NCBI RefSeq assembly: GCF_032852305.1
Contig: NZ_CP136594.1
Span: 2,703,501-2,767,500 of the forward strand
Origin: Parasphingorhabdus sp. SCSIO 66989
GTDB taxonomy: Bacteria; Pseudomonadota; Alphaproteobacteria; Sphingomonadales; Sphingomonadaceae
Length of the DNA stretch: 64,000 bases
Direction of reading: 5' to 3'
Under the pieces are notes generated by a model. The model was given only the letters and a program-made list of their open reading frames with translations. It ran no database searches and was not told where the DNA came from. Positions 17,538 through 26,071 of the stretch are shown here, piece after piece. Position 1 is the first letter of the stretch. Every line of letters begins with the position of its first letter. The translations under genes were made by a program, and so were the position numbers.

Positions 17538-18506
17538 TCAGAAACGCAGCGCGACAGCGCCCCAGGTAAAGCCGCCGCCCATGGCTTCCAATATCAGCAG
17601 ATCGCCCGGTGTGATCCGGCCATCGCGTACGCCAGTGTCCAGCGCCAGCGGCACAGAGGCTGCAGACGTATTGGCATGGCTGTCTACTGTGACGATCAGC
17701 TTGTCCTGTTGTAGTCCAAGCTTACGCACGGTCGCGTCCAATATTCGTTGATTGGCCTGGTGCGGCACCACCCAGTCAATATCCGCTGGTGTGAGTCCGG
17801 CATCGTCAAGCACCTCGTGCATTACGCTGCTGAGATTGCCCACCGCTTGGCGGAATACCTCGCGCCCTTGCATCCGCAAATGGCCGACGGTTTGCGTGGT
17901 CGAAGGTCCGCCATCAACATAGAGCAAATCATGCTGGCTGCCATCAGCATGCAGGCGGCTTGCCAATATGCCGCGATCTCCTGCATCGCTTTCAGCTCGC
18001 AAAACCACCGCACCGGCGCCATCGCCGAACAGCACGCACGTGGTACGATCAGTCCAGTCCATAATCCGGCTGAAAGTCTCTGCCCCGATCACCAAGGCAG
18101 TGCGCACTTGCCCGGCGCGCAGCATCGCATCAGCCACGGTGATGGCGTAGACAAAGCCGGAGCAAACCGCTGCGACGTCAAAGGCGATACTGCCAGCGGT
18201 GCCGAGCATATGCTGTACCTTGGTGGCGGTGGCGGGGAAGGTATTGTCCGGCGTAGCGGTGGCAACGATGATAAGATCGATGTCCGTGGCCGCCATATTG
18301 GCAGCATCCAGCGCCTTGCGTGCTGCAGCGGTCGCCAGCGTTGCCGTGGTCTCAGTCTCTCCGGCAATATAGCGCTGCCTTATGCCACTGCGCTCGCGGA
18401 TCCATTCGTCACTGGTGTCGATATTGTACTGCTGTGCCAGTTCGTCATTACTGACGCAGTTTTCGGGCAGGGCAGACCCCGTACCGATGATCACCGATCT
18501 TGGCAT
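17538..18506 (-). CDS. fabH: 3-oxoacyl-ACP synthase III
   Basis: 322 residues from the ATG at 18506 ([20 protein letters not shown]). A longer frame runs back into plsX but would make an implausible arginine-rich extension. The Cys-His-Asn triad is present: the nucleophile in [10 protein letters not shown], His in [13 protein letters not shown] and Asn in [14 protein letters not shown]. The enzyme condenses acetyl-CoA with malonyl-ACP to start fatty acid synthesis in the cytoplasm. It starts only ten bases after plsX ends, so the two are co-transcribed. Confidence 0.95.
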   Translation of the reverse strand: MPRSVIIGTGSALPENCVSNDELAQQYNIDTSDEWIRERSGIRQRYIAGETETTATLATAAARKALDAANMAATDIDLIIVATATPDNTFPATATKVQHMLGTAGSIAFDVAAVCSGFVYAITVADAMLRAGQVRTALVIGAETFSRIMDWTDRTTCVLFGDGAGAVVLRAESDAGDRGILASRLHADGSQHDLLYVDGGPSTTQTVGHLRMQGREVFRQAVGNLSSVMHEVLDDAGLTPADIDWVVPHQANQRILDATVRKLGLQQDKLIVTVDSHANTSAASVPLALDTGVRDGRITPGDLLILEAMGGGFTWGAVALRF

Positions 18507-18516
18507 ATCGGCCAAA

Positions 18517-19566
18517 TTACACCGCCCGCTTCTGCGCCGGCGCGTCTGCTCCGGTGTCAAAATTGCCAAGGTCATCGACAATCCGCTGGGTGACATCGTG
18601 CTTCACCAGCCGCGCCGCCACCTCCACCGCATTGGCGACACCCTTGGCATCAGCACTGCCATGGCTTTTCACCACCACACCATTCAGGCCGAGGAACACC
18701 GCACCATTATGGTTGTTCGGATCAAGATGATGGCGCAGCAATTCGGTCGCCGGGCGGGAGATCAGAAAACCGAACTTGGAGCGCAATGAGCTGGCGAAGC
18801 TGCGCTTCAATAAATCAGTGACGAAACGCGCCGCACCTTCAACGGCTTTCAATGCGATATTGCCGGAGAAACCATCGGTGACGATAACATCAATATCACC
18901 ACTGGAAATCTTGTCGGCCTCAGTAAAGCCCTCAAAGGCCATAGGCAGACCCGCTGCTTCCTTAAGCTGCTGCGCTGCATCGCGTAGGTCTTCAGTGCCC
19001 TTCATATCCTCTGTGCCGATATTGAGCAGTCGCACCTTCGGCGCGTCAAAATCGTAGAGGATGCGCGAATAGGCCGCACCCATCACCGCAAACTGCACCA
19101 GATTGCGCGCATCGCATTCGGTATTGGCACCCAGATCGAGCATGATGACATCATGATCGCGCAATGTCGGCAGCAACGCCGCCAGCGCCGGGCGATCAAT
19201 GCCAGGCATGGTGCGCAGCGCCAGCTTGGCGATCGCCATCAGCGCGCCGGTATTGCCGCCGCTGACTGCAGCAGAGGCCTCACCTGCCTTGACCGCATCA
19301 ATCGCCATGCCGATCGAAGTGCCACGTGACTGGCGCACAGCCTGACTCGGGCGGACATCGCCGCTTATCTGTTTATCGCTGTGAAGTATCTGTGAGGCGG
19401 AGCGCAGGCCAGGGTGATTATCCAGCGCTTTCTCTATCTGTACCTCATCACCGACCAGCAGGAACTCAAAGCTCTCATGACGATGCCGTGCCAGAGCGGC
19501 ACCAGCAAGCATAACGGCGACCCCATGGTCGCCGCCCATTGCATCAATCGCAATTCGTTGCTTCAT
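18517..19566 (-). CDS. plsX: phosphate acyltransferase PlsX
   Basis: 349 residues, the normal length. The opening [11 protein letters not shown] and the later [19 protein letters not shown] and [16 protein letters not shown] blocks are diagnostic. PlsX makes acyl-phosphate from acyl-ACP for phospholipid synthesis (PlsX-PlsY pathway). It follows rpmF by 65 bases and precedes fabH by 10 bases, linking lipid synthesis to a ribosomal protein gene as in many bacteria. No abnormalities. Confidence 0.96.
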   Translation of the reverse strand: MKQRIAIDAMGGDHGVAVMLAGAALARHRHESFEFLLVGDEVQIEKALDNHPGLRSASQILHSDKQISGDVRPSQAVRQSRGTSIGMAIDAVKAGEASAAVSGGNTGALMAIAKLALRTMPGIDRPALAALLPTLRDHDVIMLDLGANTECDARNLVQFAVMGAAYSRILYDFDAPKVRLLNIGTEDMKGTEDLRDAAQQLKEAAGLPMAFEGFTEADKISSGDIDVIVTDGFSGNIALKAVEGAARFVTDLLKRSFASSLRSKFGFLISRPATELLRHHLDPNNHNGAVFLGLNGVVVKSHGSADAKGVANAVEVAARLVKHDVTQRIVDDLGNFDTGADAPAQKRAV

Positions 19567-19631
19567 GCCCTATCCTGCAATAGCCCGTTATCGGGTCTGT
19601 TTTTATATCTACAGACCCGTCTATTGCTTAT

Positions 19632-19811
19632 TTAGTAGCTAGGAGCAATTATTTCCCGACCATTATAATAGCCGCATGCCGGACAAACATGATGCGGACG
19701 CTTCAATTCGCCGCAATTCGGGCATTCCTGAAAAGCCTCAGCCTTCAGGGCATCGTGCGAACGGCGCATGCCGCGCTTGGACGGCGTTGTTTTCCTTTTG
19801 GGGACAGCCAT
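19632..19811 (-). CDS. rpmF: 50S ribosomal protein L32
   Basis: 59 residues, [20 protein letters not shown]... ending [10 protein letters not shown], the standard L32 length. Four cysteines in the CPNCG and CPACG pairs form the zinc-ribbon. It heads the plsX-fabH-ihfA-merR operon. The 224 bases upstream, as far as the divergent MAPEG gene, must hold its promoter; I see no clear consensus pair there. Confidence 0.97.
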   Translation of the reverse strand: MAVPKRKTTPSKRGMRRSHDALKAEAFQECPNCGELKRPHHVCPACGYYNGREIIAPSY

Positions 19812-20035
19812 GGTGTCACCTGCTTCCGTGTTAAATCAACTGTGGGTTCATCAAAGTGCTGCAACCGGGCGTGCATCCCAATCATGCATGATTCGGACAA
19901 ACAAGAGTTCCGGCGCAAGCGAAGGCGCGGCTATAGCGATTTTTCATAATAGTGCAAGACTGGATTGCTTAAAGCTGACATGATGCTTGTCGCACATCCC
20001 GCAGCCGTTCTTCTCTTAAGGAAAGCCTCGACACT

Positions 20036-20434
20036 ATGGATATCCCGATAACCCTGACAATGGCGGCGTCAGCTGGCCTTATCACCTTTTGGCTGGCGGC
20101 CTGGACCGATATCGTGCGCATCCGCGAAAAGGTCAATGTCGGCGATGGCGGCAATGACAATCTGCTGCGCCGGATGCGGGCCCAGGCCAATTTTATCGAA
20201 TATACGCCCTTCGTCCTGTTCCTTATCGCTGCGCTGGAACTGGCGGGCCATGGCAGCACCTTACTCTGGTCACTCGGCGGCATCTATATGGCCGGGCGTG
20301 TCGCGCATGGCATCGGCATGAGTGGCGGCAAGGTCGAGATTGGCCGGGTGGTCGGTACGATTGTCACGTTTCTGGTGCTGCTCGCGCTTACGGTTTATGC
20401 CGGTGCGGTAGTTATGGGCTTTACGCCGCATTGA
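20036..20434 (+). CDS. MAPEG family membrane protein
   Basis: 132 residues with four predicted membrane helices. The MAPEG signature RMRAQANFIEYTPFVLFLIAALE (residues about 45-67), with its conserved Arg, Asn, Glu and Tyr, is present. The family includes microsomal glutathione transferases and leukotriene C4 synthase; bacterial members are inner-membrane trimers that may conjugate glutathione to hydrophobic electrophiles. It is divergent from rpmF and stands alone. Confidence 0.9.
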   Translation: MDIPITLTMAASAGLITFWLAAWTDIVRIREKVNVGDGGNDNLLRRMRAQANFIEYTPFVLFLIAALELAGHGSTLLWSLGGIYMAGRVAHGIGMSGGKVEIGRVVGTIVTFLVLLALTVYAGAVVMGFTPH

Positions 20435-20454
20435 GCGGGCCCATATGGCGTAGG

Positions 20455-20500
20455 AAAGTGTCAATCCCGCTTGACGAAGGTTACAAAGGTTGCGCTCAAA
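20455..20500 (+). repeat. dispersed 45-base repeat, copy A (partner at 9176-9221)
   Basis: AGTGTCAATCCCGCTTGACG followed by AAGGTTACAAAGGTTGCGC closely matches the complement of 9176-9221. It lies between the converging MAPEG and DUF3592 genes. A TTGTTGGAAATC box follows at about 20532. Confidence 0.6.
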
Positions 20501-20601
20501 CCATGCAGAAATGCGTGCTTGTGTAGGATTGTTGTTGGAAATCTCAAACAGCAGCCAAGGCTATTATATCCGCGCGTCTATTAGTAGGAAAGTCCGTGTG
20601 T

Positions 20602-21333
20602 TTATGCCCGCGCGCTTCCATCAACCCATTGCGACAGATCAATATAATGCTCCTTCCAGTCCCTTGGGTTGACAAGGACCGGCACCTCTTGCCCGTCCAA
20701 TGCGTCGGATAAGTCAACCCAGACAGGATCGCTGCGGAAGCTCGATATCTTGCCGGTTGCCGGATGCTCGGCCTGGGCGGTGACGCGATATGGCGAGCGG
20801 CCATTGATCTTGATTGAGGTGTCGCGTTCGCAACTGATTACCCTGGCCATGATCTTTTTGCCGCGAAGCTTGAGAGCAGCGATGGTCTTTTTGCGCCGCC
20901 AGCCGACATACAGAAAGCCGCCGCCAATCGCAGCAAAGACCCCGCCAAGGCCCAGAAAGAGAAGCGGCAGGAAGCCACGCTCCATATCGCTGTCGATCAT
21001 CGCATCTGCCGGAGAGGCCGGATCATAAAGTACGTCCACGCTGTCGCCAATTTCATAAGAAGATGGATTGGATCCGTGGGAGCTGACAAATTCATGCCTC
21101 TGGCCTTGTGCATCCTCAAAATTCACCACAGGCTTGTAAGTTCTTCTCCGGCTTGTCCGCTGGCTTCTTCGCCTCGCGCCTCGAGAGGACCTGATATCGG
21201 TTACGGTTCCAGTCGCGCGTTCTGCGGTTCCGGCAAATTGCTGATCATGAATGGCGATACCGCCCCCGGTGCCCATAAACAGCAGCCCAAAAGCGAAGAA
21301 GATACCGCCTAGCCACCAGCCGACTTTGCCCAT
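20602..21333 (-). CDS. DUF3592 domain membrane protein
   Basis: About 243 residues from the ATG at 21333 (MGKVGWWLGGIFFAFGLLFMG). Two membrane helices, one at the N-terminus and one in the middle (LPLLFLGLGGVFAAIGGGFLYVGW), flank a DUF3592 beta-rich domain (GTVTDIRSS, FVSSHGSNPSSYEIGDSVDVLYDP). A second soluble domain follows. The arginine-rich stretch GARRRSQRTSRRRTY in the first domain is unusual. Function is unknown for the family. It is the only gene on this strand locally. Confidence 0.85.
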   Translation of the reverse strand: MGKVGWWLGGIFFAFGLLFMGTGGGIAIHDQQFAGTAERATGTVTDIRSSRGARRRSQRTSRRRTYKPVVNFEDAQGQRHEFVSSHGSNPSSYEIGDSVDVLYDPASPADAMIDSDMERGFLPLLFLGLGGVFAAIGGGFLYVGWRRKKTIAALKLRGKKIMARVISCERDTSIKINGRSPYRVTAQAEHPATGKISSFRSDPVWVDLSDALDGQEVPVLVNPRDWKEHYIDLSQWVDGSARA

Positions 21334-21615
21334 TCTTATGTCCTTTGAATACGACCCATATGGTTGTCGCATTAGCACAAAGGAAATACGCTGCCAGCCT
21401 GTCGTTCCCAGCACGGTTTCATACCGCGCATTGTGGATAGACAGACCGGCAGCGTATCGTGAAAGGCTGGCCAGAGGTTATGCCGCCTTTCTCCCCTTCC
21501 TGCGGAAGCTGGGTAAGGCGTTTTGCCCTATTTCTGCATCACCGGAGCGAGGTGAGTTTTGCTTGCGGGCCGAGACTTGCGGTGCGAGTCCTGACCCTGT
21601 GCTCCGGTGATGGTT

Positions 21616-22710
21616 TTAGAAGCTGAAGCCGGCGGTCAGCTTGTAGAAATCACCATCATTGCCGCCTTCAATATCCGCACCTGCTGTGAAGCGGGCGAAG
21701 AAGCCGTTACTGGTGGAGAATTGGACATAGGGCCCAAGCCATTGATAGACGACGGCGGTGTCGCCACCAGTATTGCGCGTGTTGGATAGCAGTTCATAAT
21801 GCGCACCGGCAGAGAAATTGTCGCTGATCTTGGCACCGGCATTGATCCAGGTGTGCAAGAAGTCGAGCGCAAAGTCATCGTTACGATTGCGCAGAGCGGC
21901 ATAATAGCCGCCATAAAATTCGGCTTCAAAGCTGTCATCGCTATAGTTCATGGTCAGGCTGGGCACGATACCGTCAGCAAAGTTACCGCCGGTGCCGGTG
22001 GGTATACCATCCTCCTGAAAACCACTGGACAGCAAGGCACCGTTGGTCAGGCCGATTTGCGGTTTGATGACGAGGTTGCCATCCATAGTATGGATCGCGA
22101 CACCAGCACCAAATTCCGTCCAAAGGTCATTATCCGATGCAACGCCAGCAGGACCGAACGCCGTGCTGGAGAAACCGGAATTGGTCCACAAAATGCCGTA
22201 AAAGCTGAAATCGATATTGTCGCCAATCGGGATCAAGCCATTAAATGACGGATAGAAGCCGAAAAAGCTGTCCTGATTCAAAAGCACCGAGAAGCTCTCC
22301 GACCGCTGCGACGAACCTTGTGCTGCGGCGGCTGCAGCAACCATTGCCGCACTTCCGTCAGCAGCGACCGTGTTGGCGGTGGCTTTGGCGGGCGTGTCAA
22401 AGATATCGGTGCCGGTGCTGCCATCAAGCAAAAGCGCAGTCGAATTGGCCGATGTCAGCGCCGTATCCAGAGTCACGGCTTCGGCATTATCAACCTCGAC
22501 AATATCAACAGCAATATCCGCTTCATCGGAAGCAACGTTCTTGTTGCTGTTCTTGATGGCATTGACTTTGCTGTCGGCGACAACGCTCAGATAGGCCGAC
22601 TTGTACGACGTCAATGCAGCGGCGCCGTCACCCGCCTCGGCAAAGGCCGGGGTGGCGGCGATAGTACTTAACGCCGTGGCAGACAGGAAAAGGGGTAGAC
22701 GAGTCTTCAT
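21616..22710 (-). CDS. putative outer-membrane beta-barrel protein
   Basis: 364 residues. Signal peptide MKTRLPLFLSATALSTIAATPAFAEA. A first region (about 25-150) is rich in Ala, Asp, Ser and Thr and looks unstructured or helical (DEADIAVDIVEVDNAEAV, AAMVAAAAAAQ). The second (about 155-364) has alternating aromatic/hydrophobic strands, for example DNIDFSFYGILW and NGFFARFTAGADI, and ends in phenylalanine (LTAGFSF), the signature recognised by the BAM complex. An AAGGAG site precedes the start. The barrel part recalls a DUF6733-like group, but I am not sure of that family. It has no partner genes, and a strong bidirectional hairpin lies upstream at 22978-23012. Confidence 0.65.
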   Translation of the reverse strand: MKTRLPLFLSATALSTIAATPAFAEAGDGAAALTSYKSAYLSVVADSKVNAIKNSNKNVASDEADIAVDIVEVDNAEAVTLDTALTSANSTALLLDGSTGTDIFDTPAKATANTVAADGSAAMVAAAAAAQGSSQRSESFSVLLNQDSFFGFYPSFNGLIPIGDNIDFSFYGILWTNSGFSSTAFGPAGVASDNDLWTEFGAGVAIHTMDGNLVIKPQIGLTNGALLSSGFQEDGIPTGTGGNFADGIVPSLTMNYSDDSFEAEFYGGYYAALRNRNDDFALDFLHTWINAGAKISDNFSAGAHYELLSNTRNTGGDTAVVYQWLGPYVQFSTSNGFFARFTAGADIEGGNDGDFYKLTAGFSF

Positions 22711-22977
22711 TTGGAACGCTCCTTAAAAAAGGTTTTTTCACGTTCCACCTGCGTGTAATTTGCATCGCCTCTCGGGGGGCTTTGTCATTTACGAAGGTTT
22801 GGTTACAAACCCCGCACTTCTATGTCAATAATTACATCTGAAATGAAATTATATTACATAGCCTGTCCTTGAAGGACGGATTCTCCAGTATTTTCAACGC
22901 TGTGGTGCCTTAGGCCTTGATGATATGTCTGTCCTTTGGGACGACATAATGGCCAATTTAGCGCCAATATGACAAAC
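22711..22977. promoter_or_regulatory. upstream region of the outer-membrane protein gene
   Basis: This 267-base stretch has no gene that I can support. It contains an A+T-rich block around 22820-22860 (GAAATTATATTACATAG) that is a plausible minus-strand promoter zone for the outer-membrane protein gene, and a short inverted motif TGTCCTTGAAGGACGGA near 22863. No specific binding site can be named. Confidence 0.35.
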
Positions 22978-23012
22978 AACTGTGGCGCCAATGCAACATT
23001 GGCGCCACAGTT
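22978..23012. terminator. perfect 16-base-pair hairpin, likely terminator of the M48 protease gene
   Basis: AACTGTGGCGCCAATG, loop CAA, then the exact complement CATTGGCGCCACAGTT, followed on the plus strand by TTCG and on the minus strand by GTTTG. The stem is very stable. It lies 22 bases after the end of the minus-strand M48 gene. It should stop transcription from that gene and so insulate the outer-membrane protein gene beyond it. The U-tract is short on both sides. Confidence 0.75.
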
Positions 23013-23033
23013 TTCGTTCCAAGATATCCTAGT

Positions 23034-23825
23034 TCAGGAGAGCTGTTTGCGCATCCGCTTGGCCCGGCTTGATGGACTCGGATGGGTCGACAGCCATTGC
23101 GGGCCGCTGCTGCCACCGCTCATGCCCGCCAGTTTTTCCAGCGCCGTAACGCAAGCCTGACGGTCATAGCTATTGTCGGTCATAAACTGCATGGCATAGT
23201 CATCAGCCTGACGCTCATGCTTCTGCGAGTGCTGCGCGGAAATCACATTGCCGAACAGCGCGCCGAGTTGCGAGTTGGCAATCTGGCTGACTTTACCGCC
23301 CGCAGCACTGGCGACCCCAAAGGCCGCTTCTTTCTGAAGCGCGCCCTGCATCCGCTTTTTGGTGTGGCCGCGCTTAACATGACCGATTTCATGGCCGATC
23401 ACATAGCGCACCTCATCATCGGTGAACTGGTCCATCAGTCCGGCGAAGACGCGGATGGTGCCATTAGCCATGGCAAAAGCGTTCACATCCTCAACCAGAT
23501 AGGCTTTGATATCGAGGTCGAGCCCGTCATAGGTTTGAAGGCCCTGCGACAGGTTGGCGATGCGCTTACCATAAGGGTCGTCCATCGAGGCAACCGGATT
23601 CTTGCTATCCATGTCCTCGGACATCTGGTCGAAAAAGACCTTCATTTCTTCATCATTATAAGAAGCGGCATCAATGACCTTCTTCGCCGCGTCGAGCTTG
23701 CGGCCAAGATTGAACTGGGCATAGAGCGGAGCGGTCGCACTAACACCTCCGGCCAATGCGGCAAGGAACATCATCTTGCGGCGGGTAAGCAATATGGTTT
23801 CATCCTGGGGAAGGTTGTCGCTCAT
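23034..23825 (-). CDS. exported M48-family metallopeptidase
   Basis: About 263 residues from the ATG at 23825. The zinc site HEIGH (in VIGHEIGHVKRGHTKKRM) and a downstream Glu in the ERQADDYAMQFM block match M48 peptidases such as the periplasmic LoiP/BepA/YcaL type. The N-terminus has a twin-arginine-like signal (LTRRKMMFLAALAGGVSA, cleavage near LYAQ), suggesting export to the periplasm by Tat or Sec. It probably trims or degrades misfolded outer-membrane proteins. It stands alone, closed by the 22978-23012 hairpin. Confidence 0.88.
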   Translation of the reverse strand: MSDNLPQDETILLTRRKMMFLAALAGGVSATAPLYAQFNLGRKLDAAKKVIDAASYNDEEMKVFFDQMSEDMDSKNPVASMDDPYGKRIANLSQGLQTYDGLDLDIKAYLVEDVNAFAMANGTIRVFAGLMDQFTDDEVRYVIGHEIGHVKRGHTKKRMQGALQKEAAFGVASAAGGKVSQIANSQLGALFGNVISAQHSQKHERQADDYAMQFMTDNSYDRQACVTALEKLAGMSGGSSGPQWLSTHPSPSSRAKRMRKQLS

Positions 23826-24101
23826 TACATAGTCTCCATCATACGGTTGCCGATTAGGGGGAAGCGGCAAAAACAGTGCCTAAACCTTACTGTTTTTACG
23901 CTGTTCTGAACACATGGAAGATTGTAAAATTGCCTCTCAGGCTAGCGATTATGCCTCTCTGCCCCACCCGGTTTCCGCCCCACCAAGTGCCAAAAAAGCC
24001 GCTTTGCGGACAAAACGACCAGAATATCCTGCGAATGCTGTCGTAATTCAGCGGCAATGGCGCTATCTCTTGCTATGGGGACATTGTCGAAAGGCTTGTA
24101 C

Positions 24102-25346
24102 GTGCGGCGAATAACAGGGTGGGTGCGCAGTCACCCCATCATCTCCGGCATAGTGGTCCTCGCTATCGGTTTCATGGGCTATTGGCTTTTTGCCGGGTCA
24201 TCTCCTGGCTATGAATATGTGACCGAACCAGCATCTCGTGGCGACGTGGTGCGCACGGTGTCCGCCAGCGGAAAGTTACGGGCACTGAATACCATCAATG
24301 TCGGTTCGGAGATTTCCGGGCAGGTCACCGCGGTCTATGTTGATTTCAACTCACCCGTAGAAGAAGGTCAGCTACTTGCTGAGATTGATTCTACCCGCCC
24401 TAGGGCGCAGGTGACGCAGGCCAGAGCACAGGTGGACCTGGCCCGCGCCAGCCTGGCGCAAGCGCTGGCCGCCATCCGTCAGGCAGAAACCGACGTCCAA
24501 GTGCAAACCCGCGAATTTGAACGGCGCAAGGTGCTGGAAGAAAAAGGGTTTGTTTCTGGTGCAGGACTTGATCAAGCACAGAATGCTCTGGTCACTGCCA
24601 AGGCGACATTGAGCACTGCCAAGGCACAGGCGCAAAGCGCCCGGGCACAGATAGCGCAAAGTGAAGCGCAACTGGCCTCAGCCGAACTCGATCTGCAACG
24701 CACCCGGATCATCGCGCCAGCAGCCGGTGTTGTGATCAACAAGCTGGTTGAACCAGGCACCACCGTTGCCGCCAATTTCCAGACCCCTAATCTGTTTCAG
24801 ATCGCGGCGGATACCAGCAAGATGCAGGTTGAGGCCTCGGTCGATGAAGCCGATATTGGGCAGGTCAAACAGGGGCAGACCGTTCGCTTTACCGTTGACA
24901 GCTATCCCGGCGAAACCTTCCGCGCCAAGGTGCAGCAAATTCGAAAGTCGGCAACCGAAGCGCAAAACGCCGTCAGTTATCTCGTCATCCTCGATGTTGA
25001 CAACAAAGATGGCAAATTGCTCACGGGGATGACGGCCAATGTCGACATAGAAACCGGGCGCAAGCGCAATGTTTTACGTGTTCCTGTCAGCGCCACCCGC
25101 TTTCGTCCGCGCGAGGAGGATCGCCCGCAGACTGATGATGCGCAAGGCGCCAACGCCAAGGACAAAGCCCCCGACAAGGCCGTGATCTGGGTCGCCGGTG
25201 ACGATCCATTCAGCCCGGAAAGCAAGACCATCAGCATCGGGCTGAGTGGCGAGGATTTTGTTGAAGTCAAAGAAGGGGTTGCACCCAAAGAAGAAGTGTT
25301 GGTGCGCGTTCGCACTGTTGGCGGCAGCGAGGCGCAGGCACAATGA
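24102..25346 (+). CDS. MacA-type periplasmic adaptor (membrane fusion protein)
   Basis: About 414 residues from a GTG at 24102 with a GAAAGG site upstream; an ATG at 24057 would add 15 residues and has no ribosome-binding site. One N-terminal membrane helix (IISGIVVLAIGFMGYWLFAG), a lipoyl half-domain (VGSEISGQVTAVYVDFNSPVEEGQLLAEID), a long alpha-helical hairpin with heptads (about 100-190, LAQALAAIRQAETDVQVQTRE...), the second lipoyl half (RIIAPAAGVVINKLVEPGTTV) and beta-barrel domains follow in order. It would link the inner-membrane ABC pump to a TolC-like channel, which is not in this window. The stop overlaps the ATPase start (ATGA). Confidence 0.9.
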   Translation: MRRITGWVRSHPIISGIVVLAIGFMGYWLFAGSSPGYEYVTEPASRGDVVRTVSASGKLRALNTINVGSEISGQVTAVYVDFNSPVEEGQLLAEIDSTRPRAQVTQARAQVDLARASLAQALAAIRQAETDVQVQTREFERRKVLEEKGFVSGAGLDQAQNALVTAKATLSTAKAQAQSARAQIAQSEAQLASAELDLQRTRIIAPAAGVVINKLVEPGTTVAANFQTPNLFQIAADTSKMQVEASVDEADIGQVKQGQTVRFTVDSYPGETFRAKVQQIRKSATEAQNAVSYLVILDVDNKDGKLLTGMTANVDIETGRKRNVLRVPVSATRFRPREEDRPQTDDAQGANAKDKAPDKAVIWVAGDDPFSPESKTISIGLSGEDFVEVKEGVAPKEEVLVRVRTVGGSEAQAQ

Positions 25347-26071
25347 GCGCCCCGCTGGTCGAGACGCGGGATCTGGTCAAGACCTATACGCTGGGCAGTG
25401 AAACTATCCATGCCGTGCATGGCGTATCGCTCAGCATAGAGCGCGGCGAATATGTTGCGATCATGGGGGCCAGTGGCTCGGGCAAGTCGACCTTTATGAA
25501 CATGATCGGCTGTCTGGACGTACCGAGCGAGGGCGATGTGCTGATCGACGGCATCGCAACCGCGGATATGGGCAGCGACGCGCTGGCGGCATTGCGCAAT
25601 CGCAAGATCGGTTTTGTGTTTCAGCAGTTCAATCTGCTGGCGCGCACATCCGCGCTCGACAATGTGGCGGTGCCTCTCATTTATGCCGGGCTGAGCTCCG
25701 CCGAGCGGCAAAGCCGCGCCAAGGCCAAGCTCGAAGCGATGGGACTTGGTGAACGGCTTGACCATACACCGGCTAAGCTCTCGGGAGGTCAGCAACAGCG
25801 TGTGGCCATCGCCCGGGCACTGGTAACCGAACCGCTGATCCTGCTCGCCGATGAGCCTACCGGCGCGCTCGACAGCGCAACCTCTGAAGACATTATGTCG
25901 ATCTTTGAACAACTCAATAATGATGGCATCACCATTATAGTCGTCACCCATGAAGGCGATATTGCCGATCATGCCAAACGCCGGATAGAGTTTCGCGACG
26001 GCAAAGTGATAGAAGATCGCGCAGTCACCAATCGCCAACTGAAACATGCCTCGACCGAGGCCATGGCCTGA
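25343..26071 (+). CDS. MacB-type ABC transporter ATPase
   Basis: 242 residues. Walker A GASGSGKST (about 42-50), Q-loop FVFQQFNLL, signature LSGGQQQRVAIARAL, Walker B ILLADEPTGALDS and the H-loop VTHEG are all intact. It belongs to the LolD/MacB/FtsE branch of ABC ATPases. In most enterobacterial MacB proteins the ATPase is fused to the permease; here they are separate genes, joined by a one-base stop/start overlap (TGATG). Confidence 0.95.
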   Translation: MSAPLVETRDLVKTYTLGSETIHAVHGVSLSIERGEYVAIMGASGSGKSTFMNMIGCLDVPSEGDVLIDGIATADMGSDALAALRNRKIGFVFQQFNLLARTSALDNVAVPLIYAGLSSAERQSRAKAKLEAMGLGERLDHTPAKLSGGQQQRVAIARALVTEPLILLADEPTGALDSATSEDIMSIFEQLNNDGITIIVVTHEGDIADHAKRRIEFRDGKVIEDRAVTNRQLKHASTEAMA

